A DNA stretch of 64,000 bases from Meiothermus rufus DSM 22234 (GCF_000423425.1 NZ_AUHY01000003.1:17986-81985); one strand, 5' to 3'. Counted from the stretch's first letter, positions 35,268 through 43,887 are shown. The notes: generated by a model from the letters alone, not told the origin. Numbers and translations are program-made.

Positions 35268-35296
35268 TTGACGCAAATACCCCTGGGTAGTATAAA
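35268..35296 (+). promoter_or_regulatory. sox operon promoter with TACCC-CT-GGGTA dyad between -35 and -10
   Basis: TTGACG (35268-35273), 17 bases, TATAAA (35291-35296), a near-consensus sigma-A promoter. TACCCCTGGGTA (35278-35289) fills the spacer and is a perfect 5-2-5 dyad. The text from -35 to -10 is strikingly like the persulfide dioxygenase promoter, which suggests one shared repressor. Confidence 0.7.
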
Positions 35297-35328
35297 CTGG
35301 GGTGGTAGTGGAAAGCTCAAAGGGAGTT

Positions 35329-35766
35329 ATGGTTCGATGGGTTGTACTAGCGCTTACCTGGCTCCTGCCACTGGTCAAGGCCCAGGGCGTGGACTTCGAC
35401 CGTTGGTATCCCTATGCCCAGGCCAGCCAGTACGCCCAGTCGCACGGGCGCATCCTGGTGGTCTATTTCTGGAGCCATGCCTGCCCCTACTGTGACCAGA
35501 TGAACACCTTCGTGCTTTCCGACGAAGCGGTCTCCCGCGCTCTTGTCCGCCGCTTTGTGGTGGCCAGCGTGGACAGCCAAAGCCCCGAGGGGCGCGCGCT
35601 TGGCGCACAGATGCGGGCCTTTGGCACACCCAGTTTCGTCTTTCTCGTACCCCAGGGGGGTACGTGGAAAGAATTGGGACGGCTGTTTGGCAGCCGTACC
35701 CGGGCACAGTTCCTGAAAGAGCTTCAGGAAATCTGCACCAAAGCAGGAGGTGAAGGTTGTGGATAG
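35329..35766 (+). CDS. Exported thioredoxin-like protein (SoxW-like)
   Basis: 145 residues from the ATG at 35329, with AAAGGGAG upstream. A short signal peptide (VVLALTWLLPLVKA) precedes a thioredoxin fold with VVYFWSHACPYCDQMN, giving a CPYC active site, and FGTPSFVFLVPQGG as the cis-Pro loop. As first gene of the sox operon its likely role is keeping the SoxY carrier Cys or related thiols reduced in the periplasm. The end overlaps the soxY start by eight bases. Confidence 0.85.
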   Translation: MVRWVVLALTWLLPLVKAQGVDFDRWYPYAQASQYAQSHGRILVVYFWSHACPYCDQMNTFVLSDEAVSRALVRRFVVASVDSQSPEGRALGAQMRAFGTPSFVFLVPQGGTWKELGRLFGSRTRAQFLKELQEICTKAGGEGCG

Positions 35767-36220
35767 AAGGAAGTTTTTGAAAGCCTCGGCAGGGGCCGTA
35801 GCCGGTGCGGTGCTGGCCTCCCAGCTCACTTCGGCCCTGGCCCAGGGTGGCCTCGAGGGTGAGGACATCGCCAACCTGGAAAAAGGTCTACAGCAGACCC
35901 TGGGCAAGAGCTTCAAGGATCTGACCCCTTCGCAGCAGGTCAAGCTGGTCGCCCCCACCATCGCCGAGTCGGGGGCCAATGTACCGGTCGAGATCGAGGC
36001 TAGCCTGCCCGCTGACCAGGTCAAGGCCATCCACTGCTTCTGCGACAAGAACGCCAACCCCTTGCTCTTCTCGGTGGTGCTGAACGGGGTTCTACCCTAC
36101 TACGCCACCCGGGTGCGGGTGGCCGAGAGCGCCCCCGTGCGGGCAGTGGTGGAGACCAAAGACGGCAAGTTCTTGCTGGCCTCGCAAGCTGTGCGGGTCA
36201 CGGTAGGCGGTTGCGGTTAA
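35759..36220 (+). CDS. soxY: Sulfur carrier subunit SoxY
   Basis: 153 residues. The GTG at 35759 is chosen because AGGAGGT ends seven bases upstream; an earlier GTG at 35750 sits inside that site. A twin-arginine signal (DRRKFLKASAGAVAG) exports the folded protein. The C-terminus is VGGCG, one Gly short of the usual GGCGG, and its Cys carries thiosulfate and sulfane sulfur through the cycle. Partners are SoxZ, encoded next, and SoxAX, SoxB and SoxCD downstream. Confidence 0.92.
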   Translation: MDRRKFLKASAGAVAGAVLASQLTSALAQGGLEGEDIANLEKGLQQTLGKSFKDLTPSQQVKLVAPTIAESGANVPVEIEASLPADQVKAIHCFCDKNANPLLFSVVLNGVLPYYATRVRVAESAPVRAVVETKDGKFLLASQAVRVTVGGCG

Positions 36221-36230
36221 GGAGGAAAAG

Positions 36231-36557
36231 ATGGCGATTAATATCCTGGTTCGTTTCAATCCGGCCCGGCCCAAAGCCGGCGAGGAAGTTCGGGTGCAGA
36301 TTGTGGCGCAGCACCCCATGGAGCCGGGCACCCGGCGGGATAGCAGCGGCAAGCTGATCCCGGCTGATCACATCACCGAGGTTAACGTCACCATGGATGG
36401 TCAGCTCATCGCCCAGGTCAAGCCAGGGCCAGGCACCAGTGCCAACCCCCTGTTCGCCTTCAAGATGAAGGCCACCAAAGCTGGCCAGCTCAAGGTTACC
36501 TGCAAGGACCTAAACGGCCAAACCGGAGAGCGCACTGCCGACCTGACCCTGGCCTAG
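36231..36557 (+). CDS. soxZ: Sulfur carrier subunit SoxZ
   Basis: 108 residues, the normal SoxZ size. HPMEPGTRRDSSGKLIPADH near residues 28-47 is the conserved segment of the family, and the rest is an all-beta domain. It has no signal peptide, since it is exported as a complex with SoxY. AAGGAGG lies upstream. It holds SoxY and presents the carrier arm to the other Sox enzymes. Confidence 0.93.
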   Translation: MAINILVRFNPARPKAGEEVRVQIVAQHPMEPGTRRDSSGKLIPADHITEVNVTMDGQLIAQVKPGPGTSANPLFAFKMKATKAGQLKVTCKDLNGQTGERTADLTLA

Positions 36558-36565
36558 GGGGGAAC

Positions 36566-37357
36566 ATGGGTCGCTTCTGGCGTTTAGCAGGGGTAATTCT
36601 CCTGGCTCTGGTGGGTTTGCTGGCCCTAGCCCAGGAGGAGGTAGATCCCTTTGAGGAGGCCCAAAAACAAAAACAACAACTCCTGGAGCTAAGCGGTGGC
36701 ATTCTACCCACCGATCTGATCGCAGCCCAGGGAGAGGAGCTGTTCAAAGCCAAGCGCGGCCCCAAAAATGCCTCCCTCGAGGCCTGTGACTTTGGCCGTG
36801 GGCCTGGAAGGCTCGAGGGGGTGGTCGGACGGTTGCCCCGCTACTTCTTCGATACCCGCAAGGTAGAAGACCTCGACTCGCGCATCCGCAGCTGCATGAT
36901 CAACCTACAGGGCCTCCGTCCCGACCAGATTCGCCGTAACGAGGTGGTGGCCATTGCCTTCTACATCGCCTCGCTATCCAACGGCCAGCCCATGACGGTG
37001 CGCCCTTTGATGCCGCAGGAAAAGCGGCTCTACGAACTAGGGGAAAAACTCTTCTACCTGCGGGCGGGCCCTCGGGATATGGGCTGTGCGAGCTGTCACG
37101 TGACCTACGTGGGCCGCCGGGCCGGGGTACTGCCCTACTCGGACATCCTGGGGGATAAGCGCGTAGCCAGCCACTGGCCCGCCTTCCGCTACTCCAACGA
37201 CCAGGCCTGGACCATGGCCGACCGCATCCGGGCTTGCTACAGTAACCTGAGTATGCCTGCTCCCGACTTCTACTCCGAGCCCATCATTGCCCTGACCTTG
37301 TTCATGAACGCCAAGGCCTATGGGGGCAAGATGGATCTGCCGGGGTTCATTCGCTAA
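36566..37357 (+). CDS. soxA: Sulfur oxidation c-type cytochrome SoxA, copy 1
   Basis: 263 residues with signal peptide (LLALVGLLALAQ). Conserved points are LEACDFGRGPG, RIRSCMINLQGL, one heme site CASCH and RIRACYSN, where the Cys is the expected heme ligand that becomes a Cys persulfide. SoxAX joins thiosulfate to the SoxY Cys. A second, diverged soxA lies 3 kb downstream. soxX copy 1 follows after nine bases. Confidence 0.9.
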   Translation: MGRFWRLAGVILLALVGLLALAQEEVDPFEEAQKQKQQLLELSGGILPTDLIAAQGEELFKAKRGPKNASLEACDFGRGPGRLEGVVGRLPRYFFDTRKVEDLDSRIRSCMINLQGLRPDQIRRNEVVAIAFYIASLSNGQPMTVRPLMPQEKRLYELGEKLFYLRAGPRDMGCASCHVTYVGRRAGVLPYSDILGDKRVASHWPAFRYSNDQAWTMADRIRACYSNLSMPAPDFYSEPIIALTLFMNAKAYGGKMDLPGFIR

Positions 37358-37366
37358 GGAGGCGCT

Positions 37367-37945
37367 GTGCGGCGATTCTATTTACCTGCCTTGCTTCTCC
37401 TGCTGCTGGGACTGGCCCAGGGCCAGACTGGCACTACCTACATCACCCCGGAGCTCCAGCGCCTAATCCAGGCCGGGGGGCAGAACTACGCTAGTGTCTT
37501 GTTACGGCAAGACCCCGCCCAGGCCCTTTGTTCCACCCACCGCAACCGGCTTCCTGCTGAGGTACTGGGCCCCTTCATCGAGGAGCAGCGCAAAAACATC
37601 AAATACCCTGCCGACGGCAAGCTGATGGGCGACTGGAAGCAGGGCGAGGCCATCTTCAACACCCTGGCCCGGGGCAACTGCTTCTCCTGCCATGTGGGCT
37701 CTCCCCTCAACATTGGCGGTAATGTGGGGCCTAGCCTGGAGAAATACGGCCAACGCGGTACCTCCGAGGCAGTTCAGAGGTACACCTACGAGGTGATCTA
37801 CAATACCTGGGCCTACTTCCCCTGCACGGTGATGTACCGCTTCGGCGTGGGGGGGCTGCTTAAGCCAGAGGAGATCGCCCACGTGGTGGCCTATCTGCTG
37901 GATCCCAACTCGGACTTCAATACCAAGCCTGCCCTGAAGCGTTAG
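37367..37945 (+). CDS. soxX: Sulfur oxidation c-type cytochrome SoxX, copy 1
   Basis: 192 residues beginning at GTG 37367 after AAGGAGG, with a signal peptide (LPALLLLLLGLAQ). One heme motif CFSCH follows KYPADGKLMGDWKQGEA, which is also present in the second SoxX. The Met-containing region PCTVMYRFGVGG may supply the distal ligand. It is the electron-accepting half of SoxAX. A hairpin terminator follows directly, separating this unit from soxB. Confidence 0.88.
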   Translation: MRRFYLPALLLLLLGLAQGQTGTTYITPELQRLIQAGGQNYASVLLRQDPAQALCSTHRNRLPAEVLGPFIEEQRKNIKYPADGKLMGDWKQGEAIFNTLARGNCFSCHVGSPLNIGGNVGPSLEKYGQRGTSEAVQRYTYEVIYNTWAYFPCTVMYRFGVGGLLKPEEIAHVVAYLLDPNSDFNTKPALKR

Positions 37946-37950
37946 ACGCT

Positions 37951-37980
37951 GCCGTGGCCCATCTAGGCCACGGCCTTATC
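37951..37980 (+). terminator. Hairpin after soxX copy 1
   Basis: A perfect 9-pair stem (37951-37959 with 37966-37974) and six-base loop followed by CTTATC. The weak U-run suggests partial termination between soxX and soxB. Confidence 0.55.
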
Positions 37981-37990
37981 AAACCAACAA

Positions 37991-38008
37991 ACCATACCTG
38001 TGTATGGT
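37991..38008. promoter_or_regulatory. ACCATAC/GTATGGT inverted repeat before soxB
   Basis: Perfect 7-base arms (37991-37997 and 38002-38008) with a four-base centre, 28 bases before the soxB GTG. It may be an operator or a leader hairpin; it lacks the CCC/GGG core of the main sulfur operators. Confidence 0.4.
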
Positions 38009-38035
38009 ATCTATGCTTGGAGGAAAGGGGTCTCG

Positions 38036-39742
38036 GTGACCAGGCGCGAACTTGTGCAGCTTCTGCTGGCTTTAGGGGTAACCTCGCCTAGGGCCTTTGC
38101 CCAGGTCTTGGAGCGCCCCGAGGCGCTCTACGACCTTCCGCCTTTCGGCCACATCACCCTGCTCTTCCACACCGACCTGCACGCCCAGCTAAGGCCCCAC
38201 TACTTCATGGAGCCGCCCAACCTGCTGGCAGCCAGGGCCCTGGAGGGCCGGCCTGGCTACCTTACCGGCGAGGCTTTCCTGCGCTACTACGGCATTCGCC
38301 GGGGTAGCCTGGAGGCCTATACCTTTTCCTCGGTGGATTTTGCTGCCTTGGCCCAGCGCTTTGGGCCAATGGGGGGCGGGGCCTACATCGGTGCGCTCAT
38401 CAAACAGCAGCGGGCCCAGGCTGGCCCCGAGCGTACCCTGGTGCTGGACGGAGGCGATACCTGGACCAACTCCGGCATCTCCCTGCGCACTCGAGGGCAG
38501 GTGGTGGTGGATTGGATGAACCGGGTGGGCTTTGACCACATGGTCTTTCACTGGGAGTACACCCTGGGCCGTGCGCGTGTGGAGGAGCTGGTCAAAGAAC
38601 TCAAGGCCCAGATCATCAGCTTCAATATCGTAGACGACCTTTTCGGTGACCCCGTCTATCCCCCCTACGCCATCCATCAGAAGGGCGGGTACACGCTGGG
38701 TATCATCGGCTCCACCTTCCCCTATGTAAAAGTCTCCCACCCCGAGGAGTTTAGCGAGGGGCTCTCCTTTGGCGTGCGGGAAAATGAGCTGCAAAAATAC
38801 GTGGACGAGCTACGGGCCAAGGGTGTGGATGCGGTGATCCTGCTCTCGCACAACGGGGTACCCCTCGACCTAGCCCTGGCCGAGCGCATCAAGGGAATAG
38901 ACCTGATTCTCACCGGCCACACCCACGACTTCACCCCCAACCCCATCCGGGTAGGCCAGACCTGGCTGGTGGCTGGGGGTTCGGCAGGCAAGGCCGTGGT
39001 ACGGGTAGACCTGCAGATGAAAAAAGGTGGCATCGCCGACCTGCGGGCCCGAACCCTACCCGTAGCCACCCACCTGATCAAGCCCGATGCCGAGCTCGAG
39101 GCCTTCCTCCGGGAAGCCTACGCCCCCCACCTGGACTACCTCGACCAGGTGCTGGCCACCACCGAGACGCTTTTGTACAAGCGCGACTCGGTCTACTCTA
39201 CCTTCGACGAGCTGGCCGGGCGGGCGGTACAGGCCCTCTACCCCGAGGTAGATGTGGCCTTCAGCACCGGCACCCGCTGGGGCACCACCATTCTGCCAGG
39301 CCAGGCCATCACCATGGACCGGCTCCTGGCCTTCACCGGCTATACTTACCCTGAGCTCTACATCTTCCGCCTCAAAGGGGAACGCCTTCTGGCCGTGTTG
39401 GAAGACGTAGCGGCCAACACCTTCAACCCCGACCCCTTCTACCAGCAAGGCGGCGATATGAGCCGGGTGTACGGCCTGACCTACGACCTGGCGGTGAACG
39501 CCCCTACCGGTCAGCGCATCCGCAACGTGGCCATCAAAGGACGGCGGCTCGACCCCAACCGGGAGTACACCCTGGCCTCGTTTGGGGGGCGGCTGCAGCG
39601 CAGCGGCACCCTGGTGGAAAAACACACCCCCCGGCCCATCTACGACGTGATCGCCGAATACCTACGACAGGTCAAAACCGTGAACATCCCCCCGCGCCCC
39701 GGCATGCGGGTGCTGGATCAGCGTTATGTATTGCCGGGATAA
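38036..39742 (+). CDS. soxB: Thiosulfohydrolase SoxB
   Basis: 568 residues from the GTG at 38036, preceded by GGAGGAAAGGGG. The N-terminus TRRELVQLLLALGV looks like a twin-arginine signal. Metallophosphatase-type motifs for the two-manganese site are visible: FHTDLHAQL, LDGGDTWTNSG, HWEYTLG, LLSHNGVPLD and GHTHDFTPN. It hydrolyses the sulfone group from SoxY-bound thiosulfate and releases sulfate in the periplasm. A 5'-nucleotidase-type C-terminal domain completes it. The second soxX follows after nine bases. Confidence 0.93.
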   Translation: MTRRELVQLLLALGVTSPRAFAQVLERPEALYDLPPFGHITLLFHTDLHAQLRPHYFMEPPNLLAARALEGRPGYLTGEAFLRYYGIRRGSLEAYTFSSVDFAALAQRFGPMGGGAYIGALIKQQRAQAGPERTLVLDGGDTWTNSGISLRTRGQVVVDWMNRVGFDHMVFHWEYTLGRARVEELVKELKAQIISFNIVDDLFGDPVYPPYAIHQKGGYTLGIIGSTFPYVKVSHPEEFSEGLSFGVRENELQKYVDELRAKGVDAVILLSHNGVPLDLALAERIKGIDLILTGHTHDFTPNPIRVGQTWLVAGGSAGKAVVRVDLQMKKGGIADLRARTLPVATHLIKPDAELEAFLREAYAPHLDYLDQVLATTETLLYKRDSVYSTFDELAGRAVQALYPEVDVAFSTGTRWGTTILPGQAITMDRLLAFTGYTYPELYIFRLKGERLLAVLEDVAANTFNPDPFYQQGGDMSRVYGLTYDLAVNAPTGQRIRNVAIKGRRLDPNREYTLASFGGRLQRSGTLVEKHTPRPIYDVIAEYLRQVKTVNIPPRPGMRVLDQRYVLPG

Positions 39743-39751
39743 GGAGGATCG

Positions 39752-40315
39752 GTGAAAGGTAGACACTACATTGGGCTTTTGGCTTTACTGCTGGCGGGCC
39801 TCACCCTCTCCCAGGGAAGCCCCTTCCAGCAGCGCCTTCAGCAGGCCATTCAAAGCGGCGGCAGCAAGTTCGCTGAGGCCATGAAGCAAGACCCCGACCA
39901 GGCCTTATGCTCGCAGTACCGCGACAAAATTCCGGCTGCGCTGGTGGGGGCCTTCCTCGAGCGCCAACGGGCTTTAATCAAGTACCCTGCCGACGGCAAA
40001 CTGATGGGGGACTGGAAACAGGGCGAGGCCCTGTTCACCAACCCGCGTAAGGGCAACTGCTACGCCTGCCATACCGGCGACCCCAAAGAACCGGGCGCAG
40101 GCACCATGGGACCAGGGCTGGTGAACTACGGCCAGCGCGGCACCAGCGAGGCGGTGGTCAAATACACCTACGACAAGATTTACAACGCCTGGGCCAGCAT
40201 GCCCTGCTCGCTGATGTACCGCGCCGGCTACCACGGCATCCTCACCCCGGAGGAGACCGCCCATGTGACCGCCTTCCTGCTCGACCCGGCCTCGCCGGTC
40301 AATGCCAAGAGGTGA
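39752..40315 (+). CDS. soxX: Sulfur oxidation c-type cytochrome SoxX, copy 2
   Basis: 187 residues from GTG 39752 after AAGGAGG, with a signal peptide. The heme motif is CYACH. The segment KYPADGKLMGDWKQGEA is identical to that in copy 1 and the surrounding DNA is also similar, so the pair arose by duplication. Copy 2 differs by a GDPKEPGAGTMGPGL insertion-like loop after the heme. It probably pairs with the second SoxA, encoded four bases further on. Confidence 0.87.
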   Translation: MKGRHYIGLLALLLAGLTLSQGSPFQQRLQQAIQSGGSKFAEAMKQDPDQALCSQYRDKIPAALVGAFLERQRALIKYPADGKLMGDWKQGEALFTNPRKGNCYACHTGDPKEPGAGTMGPGLVNYGQRGTSEAVVKYTYDKIYNAWASMPCSLMYRAGYHGILTPEETAHVTAFLLDPASPVNAKR

Positions 40316-40319
40316 TGCT

Positions 40320-41117
40320 ATGCGTGACCGCAGCCTTTGGATCGGATTTTTGTTGGCGCTGGGGTTGGGCCTGAGCATTGCCCTTACCCAGACACAGGAA
40401 CTAGACCCCTACAAAGAAGCCGAGCGACAGCGGGAACTTTTCCGCCAGACCGCCGGGATTCTGCCTGGCGAGCTGTACGCTGCCCAGGGGGAGGAGCTTT
40501 TCTACGCTAAGCGGGGGCCGAAGAACACCAGCCTCGAGGCCTGTGACTTCGGCCTGGGCCCGGGGAAGCTCGAGGGGGCCCTGACCCAACTACCCCGCTA
40601 CTTCCCCGACACCCGCCGGGTGGAGGACCTCGAGACCCGCATCCGTAGCTGCATGATTAATCTGCAAGGCTTCCGCCCCGAACAGATTACACGGGAAGAC
40701 ATCAAAGCCCTGACCGCCTTTGTGGCCTCCAAATCCAGCGAGATGCCCATCAACGTGGTGCCCAAAACCTCGCAGGAGATCGCCATGTACAACCTGGGGC
40801 GCGAACTCTGGTTCCACCGGGCGGGCGACCGCGACATGAACTGCGCTATCTGCCACGATGCCTACGCCGGGGGCAAGGTGCGGCTCTCCCCGGTGCGTAG
40901 CCCGCGCCAGGGGCTTTCCAACGAGTGGCCGGCCTACCGCTTTGAGGCCGACAAGCTCTATACCTTGCAGGATCGCATCGCCTTCTGTTACGAGTCCGTA
41001 GGCATCCATCCCCCTGAGTTCTACTCCGAGCCCTACATCGCCCTTTCCATGTACATGCTGGCCGAGGCCACCCGGGGCAAGAACAACTTCACCGAGATGC
41101 CCGGTTTCACCCGGTAG
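40320..41117 (+). CDS. soxA: Sulfur oxidation c-type cytochrome SoxA, copy 2
   Basis: 265 residues from the ATG at 40320, which has AGAGGTGAT upstream. The signal peptide and LEACDFGLGPG, RIRSCMINLQGF, heme site CAICH and RIAFCYES match copy 1, including the Cys heme ligand, so it should be functional. The order here is X then A, the reverse of copy 1. The two SoxAX may differ in redox potential or substrate. Confidence 0.88.
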   Translation: MRDRSLWIGFLLALGLGLSIALTQTQELDPYKEAERQRELFRQTAGILPGELYAAQGEELFYAKRGPKNTSLEACDFGLGPGKLEGALTQLPRYFPDTRRVEDLETRIRSCMINLQGFRPEQITREDIKALTAFVASKSSEMPINVVPKTSQEIAMYNLGRELWFHRAGDRDMNCAICHDAYAGGKVRLSPVRSPRQGLSNEWPAYRFEADKLYTLQDRIAFCYESVGIHPPEFYSEPYIALSMYMLAEATRGKNNFTEMPGFTR

Positions 41118-41126
41118 GAGGAGACT

Positions 41127-41558
41127 ATGCGCCGATGGTGGCTGATGTGGCTGGTACTAGGTAGCCTAGCCCAGGCCCAGGAGATGACCCCCTTGGCCCT
41201 TCTCCAGATGGGGAGCTTCATCAAAAAAATCAATCCGGCCAGCTACCTGCTCTACGCTGCCGAAGTCAAGGACTACGTAGAGGTTTTCGAACCCTTCATC
41301 CTGGATGTCCGCACCAACGAGGAGCGGGCTCGAGGGTTCATCCCCGGCTCGGTACAAATTCACATCAGCCAGCTCCCCGACCGTCTGGGCGAACTCCCCA
41401 AAGAGAAAGACAAGCCCATCCTGGTCTACTGCGGCACCGGGCACGTAAGCGCGGTGGCAGCAGCTTACTTACGGGCTTTGGGCTACACCGAGGTTAAGAA
41501 CCTGAGTGGTGGGTTTCGCGCCTGGTTGGAGCTAAACCTGCCGGTACAACGACCCTAG
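41127..41558 (+). CDS. Exported rhodanese
   Basis: 143 residues with signal peptide (WWLMWLVLGSLAQA), unlike the cytoplasmic rhodaneses earlier. The rhodanese domain has ILDVRTNEERARGFIPGS and the loop YCGTGHVSAVAAAYLR with the active Cys. It would move sulfane sulfur in the periplasm, perhaps between SoxYZ, SoxF and SoxAX. GGAGGAG precedes the ATG. Confidence 0.85.
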   Translation: MRRWWLMWLVLGSLAQAQEMTPLALLQMGSFIKKINPASYLLYAAEVKDYVEVFEPFILDVRTNEERARGFIPGSVQIHISQLPDRLGELPKEKDKPILVYCGTGHVSAVAAAYLRALGYTEVKNLSGGFRAWLELNLPVQRP

Positions 41559-41565
41559 GAGGCGT

Positions 41566-42438
41566 ATGAACATCAAGTGGTTTTCGCTGGTTTTGTTGGC
41601 TTTGGCCCTTTCCATCTCTGCCCTAGCCCAGTCGCTGGAAACCACCCTGCGGGGCCTGAGTGTGGCCGAGGCCCAAGCCCGGGTGGAGGCGGCAGTCAAC
41701 GCCCAGGGCCTGAAGGTGGCCCGTACCCTAAACCTGGGCGGCCAGGTCAAGAACTTCCGGGCCGACTTCCCCGACTACCTGCTCTTGGTCTTGGAGCCCG
41801 AGGCCGGCGTACTGGCCGCGGTGCAGGAAAACGTAATGACCGCCATTATCCTGCCCCCCACCATCTACGTGCACGCCGCCCGGCCAGGAGTGGTCACGGT
41901 AGGCACCTTCGACCCCGACCTAATGTTTGGCATGCTGGGGGTTAAAAACACCAAAAGCCGCCTGCTAGGAGCTAAGCTCAAAGCCATCATCGCCAGCCTG
42001 GGCCTGCCCCAGCGGGTGGCCCCGGCCATGATGCCCGATCCCAGCTCCGGCATGCTGCCCGCTATGCTGTACAAGGTGGAAGGTGCCAGCGTGGAGGAGA
42101 TCACCCTCTTAATTGAAAGCGAGCTGGGCAACAACGGCCTCAACGTGCTCCCCACGGTGATGATGGGACCCGTGGCCGGCATCCAGCCCTGCAAGAGCGA
42201 GTGGGCCTACCAGATGTTCACCACCCAGCCCGCTGGTGGGTTTGCCGCCCCTTGCCGTTTCTTCGTAGCGCCCATGCCCGATGGGGTGCTGGTGGGGGCC
42301 ATTGAGCCCATGCTAATGGGCATCATGCCGGGTGTGGCACAGAGCCAACCCACCATGGGCATGCTGCAGGAAGCCCGCCGGGTGATGAGCCAGATTATTG
42401 AGTCGGTGGGTGGCCAGCCCTATCGCCCTGGGCAATAG
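41566..42438 (+). CDS. Exported DUF302-domain protein
   Basis: 290 residues with signal peptide (LLALALSISALAQ). The first half reads as a DUF302 domain (LSVAEAQARVEAAVNAQGLK through VTVGTFDPDLMFGML), a small fold often found near sulfur and redox genes. The second half is Met-rich and has two Cys (GIQPCKSEW and AAPCRFFVAP). Its function is unknown. AGGAGG precedes the ATG, and the soxF-like gene follows after a 132-base gap. Confidence 0.65.
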   Translation: MNIKWFSLVLLALALSISALAQSLETTLRGLSVAEAQARVEAAVNAQGLKVARTLNLGGQVKNFRADFPDYLLLVLEPEAGVLAAVQENVMTAIILPPTIYVHAARPGVVTVGTFDPDLMFGMLGVKNTKSRLLGAKLKAIIASLGLPQRVAPAMMPDPSSGMLPAMLYKVEGASVEEITLLIESELGNNGLNVLPTVMMGPVAGIQPCKSEWAYQMFTTQPAGGFAAPCRFFVAPMPDGVLVGAIEPMLMGIMPGVAQSQPTMGMLQEARRVMSQIIESVGGQPYRPGQ

Positions 42439-42570
42439 CCGGCATAACCTATGGCTATAGGCTTTCACGCAGCCAGGCTTTTTTTGATAAGCTCATGACA
42501 AGCCCAATCGGAAGGAGATGTGACTAGAAGCCCACAACAGCTTTTGGATTGGGTGAGTAGGGAGGCCAAG

Positions 42571-43851
42571 ATGAGCAAAGTAACCCGTCGCAAGTTCCTC
42601 AAGGCTGGCGTGGCCGCCGGCGCGGCTGCCGCCACCAGCGGCTTCGCTCAGGAGTTTTTTTCCAAGCCCTCGAGCGTGCTGGGCCCCGCCCGGGGCAACC
42701 GGGTGGTGATCATTGGGGGTGGCTGGGGGGGTATTAGCACGGCCCGCCATTTGCGCCGCAAAAACCCCAACATCGAGGTGGTGCTGATCGAGAAGAACCC
42801 GGCCTTTATGTCCTGCCCCATGAGCAACCTCTACCTGGGCGGGGTAAAGGATCTGGACTTTATCGTCTTCGACTACGCCAACGTGGCCAAGGCCGGGGTG
42901 ACCATCGTGAACGAGCGGGCCCTGGAGGTCAACCGGGCTGGCCGGTACGTGCGCACCGCCAGCGGCATCATCTTCTATAACTACCTGGTGGTCTCCCCCG
43001 GCATTGACTATATGTACGAGGCTATCCAGGGCTATAGCGAGGTCAAACAGTTCCTGCCGGTAGGCTTCAAGCCCTGGGAACACATCGCCCTCAAGCGGCA
43101 ACTCGACCGCTTCGAGGGGGGCGACCTGGTGCTGGCCATTCCCCGCCCACCCTACCGCTGCCCCCCAGGCCCTTACGAGCGCGCGGCCATGCTGGCCTAC
43201 TACCTCAAGACCAACCAGATCAAGGGCAAGGTCATCGTGCTGGATGCCAACCCCGGCCCCATCTCCAAGGGACCCGGCTTCACCGCGGCCTATAACGACC
43301 TCTACAAGGACTACATCCAGTACATCCCCCAGGCCGAAGTCACCGCCATTGACTACGCCAAGAAAACCGTCCAGACCCCTCTGGGCGAGTTTAAGTTCGA
43401 CCTGGCCAACATCATTCCTCCCATGAAGGCCGGGGAGATTGTGCGTACCGCCGGCCTGGGCGACCGCTGGGCCAACGTGCGCCTGCCCACCTTCCTCTCC
43501 GAGCGCGACGACCGGGTCTATGTGATCGGCGATGTGATGGGCAACGTGCCCTACCCCAAGAGCGGGCAGGTGGCCTACAACGACGGGAAGATCGTAGCCG
43601 AGCACATCGCCCAGCGCATTGCCGGCAAACGCCTCGAGGAAATCCCCAACCCTCTGCCCGACAACATCTGCTACAGCTTCGTAAACAGTGAGGAGTCCAT
43701 CTGGGTCTCGCACAAACACAACTGGGACGAGGCAGCCCGGCAGGTACGGCAGCAGTCCACGGTGGACAATACCCGCTCCAAGCAAAACGGTGGCTTGGCC
43801 TTAGAGTGGGCCCGCGGCCTGTGGAGCGATATGTTCGGCCCTGAAACCTAA
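42571..43851 (+). CDS. soxF: Flavocytochrome c sulfide dehydrogenase flavoprotein (SoxF/FccB-like)
   Basis: 426 residues from the ATG at 42571, ten bases after GGAGG. A twin-arginine signal (TRRKFLKAGVAAGAAAA) leads into FAD-binding VVIIGGGWGGISTARHL. Cys in FMSCPMSNLYLGG and RPPYRCPPGPYERAA match the redox-active pair of sulfide dehydrogenases. VYVIGDVMGN is the second FAD motif. It oxidises sulfide in the periplasm or supports Sox turnover, passing electrons to a cytochrome such as one encoded nearby. A run of seven T at 42479-42485 lies upstream and a strong terminator downstream. Confidence 0.88.
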   Translation: MSKVTRRKFLKAGVAAGAAAATSGFAQEFFSKPSSVLGPARGNRVVIIGGGWGGISTARHLRRKNPNIEVVLIEKNPAFMSCPMSNLYLGGVKDLDFIVFDYANVAKAGVTIVNERALEVNRAGRYVRTASGIIFYNYLVVSPGIDYMYEAIQGYSEVKQFLPVGFKPWEHIALKRQLDRFEGGDLVLAIPRPPYRCPPGPYERAAMLAYYLKTNQIKGKVIVLDANPGPISKGPGFTAAYNDLYKDYIQYIPQAEVTAIDYAKKTVQTPLGEFKFDLANIIPPMKAGEIVRTAGLGDRWANVRLPTFLSERDDRVYVIGDVMGNVPYPKSGQVAYNDGKIVAEHIAQRIAGKRLEEIPNPLPDNICYSFVNSEESIWVSHKHNWDEAARQVRQQSTVDNTRSKQNGGLALEWARGLWSDMFGPET

Positions 43852-43859
43852 AAACCTAC

Positions 43860-43887
43860 GGGGGTGGGGTGCCCCACCCCCTGTTTT
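43860..43887 (+). terminator. Intrinsic terminator after soxF
   Basis: A perfect 9-pair GC stem (43860-43868 with 43873-43881), four-base loop and TGTTTT. Read-through or a further promoter is needed for soxC, whose start is 45 bases on. Confidence 0.75.

Larger units (their letters stand above)
34981..35328. other. 348-base regulatory region between the TlpA-like gene and the sox operon
   Basis: AT-rich divergent region without a gene. From left to right it holds the TlpA promoter, a 16-base tandem repeat, an ATATACC/GGTATAT inverted repeat and the sox promoter. The density of repeats suggests several protein binding sites. Confidence 0.6.

Noticed and set aside
42493..43785. 430-codon open frame antisense to the soxF gene
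   Set aside because: It is a mirror of a GC-rich gene with clear FAD motifs; its own product is His/Gly/Val-rich with no family features.
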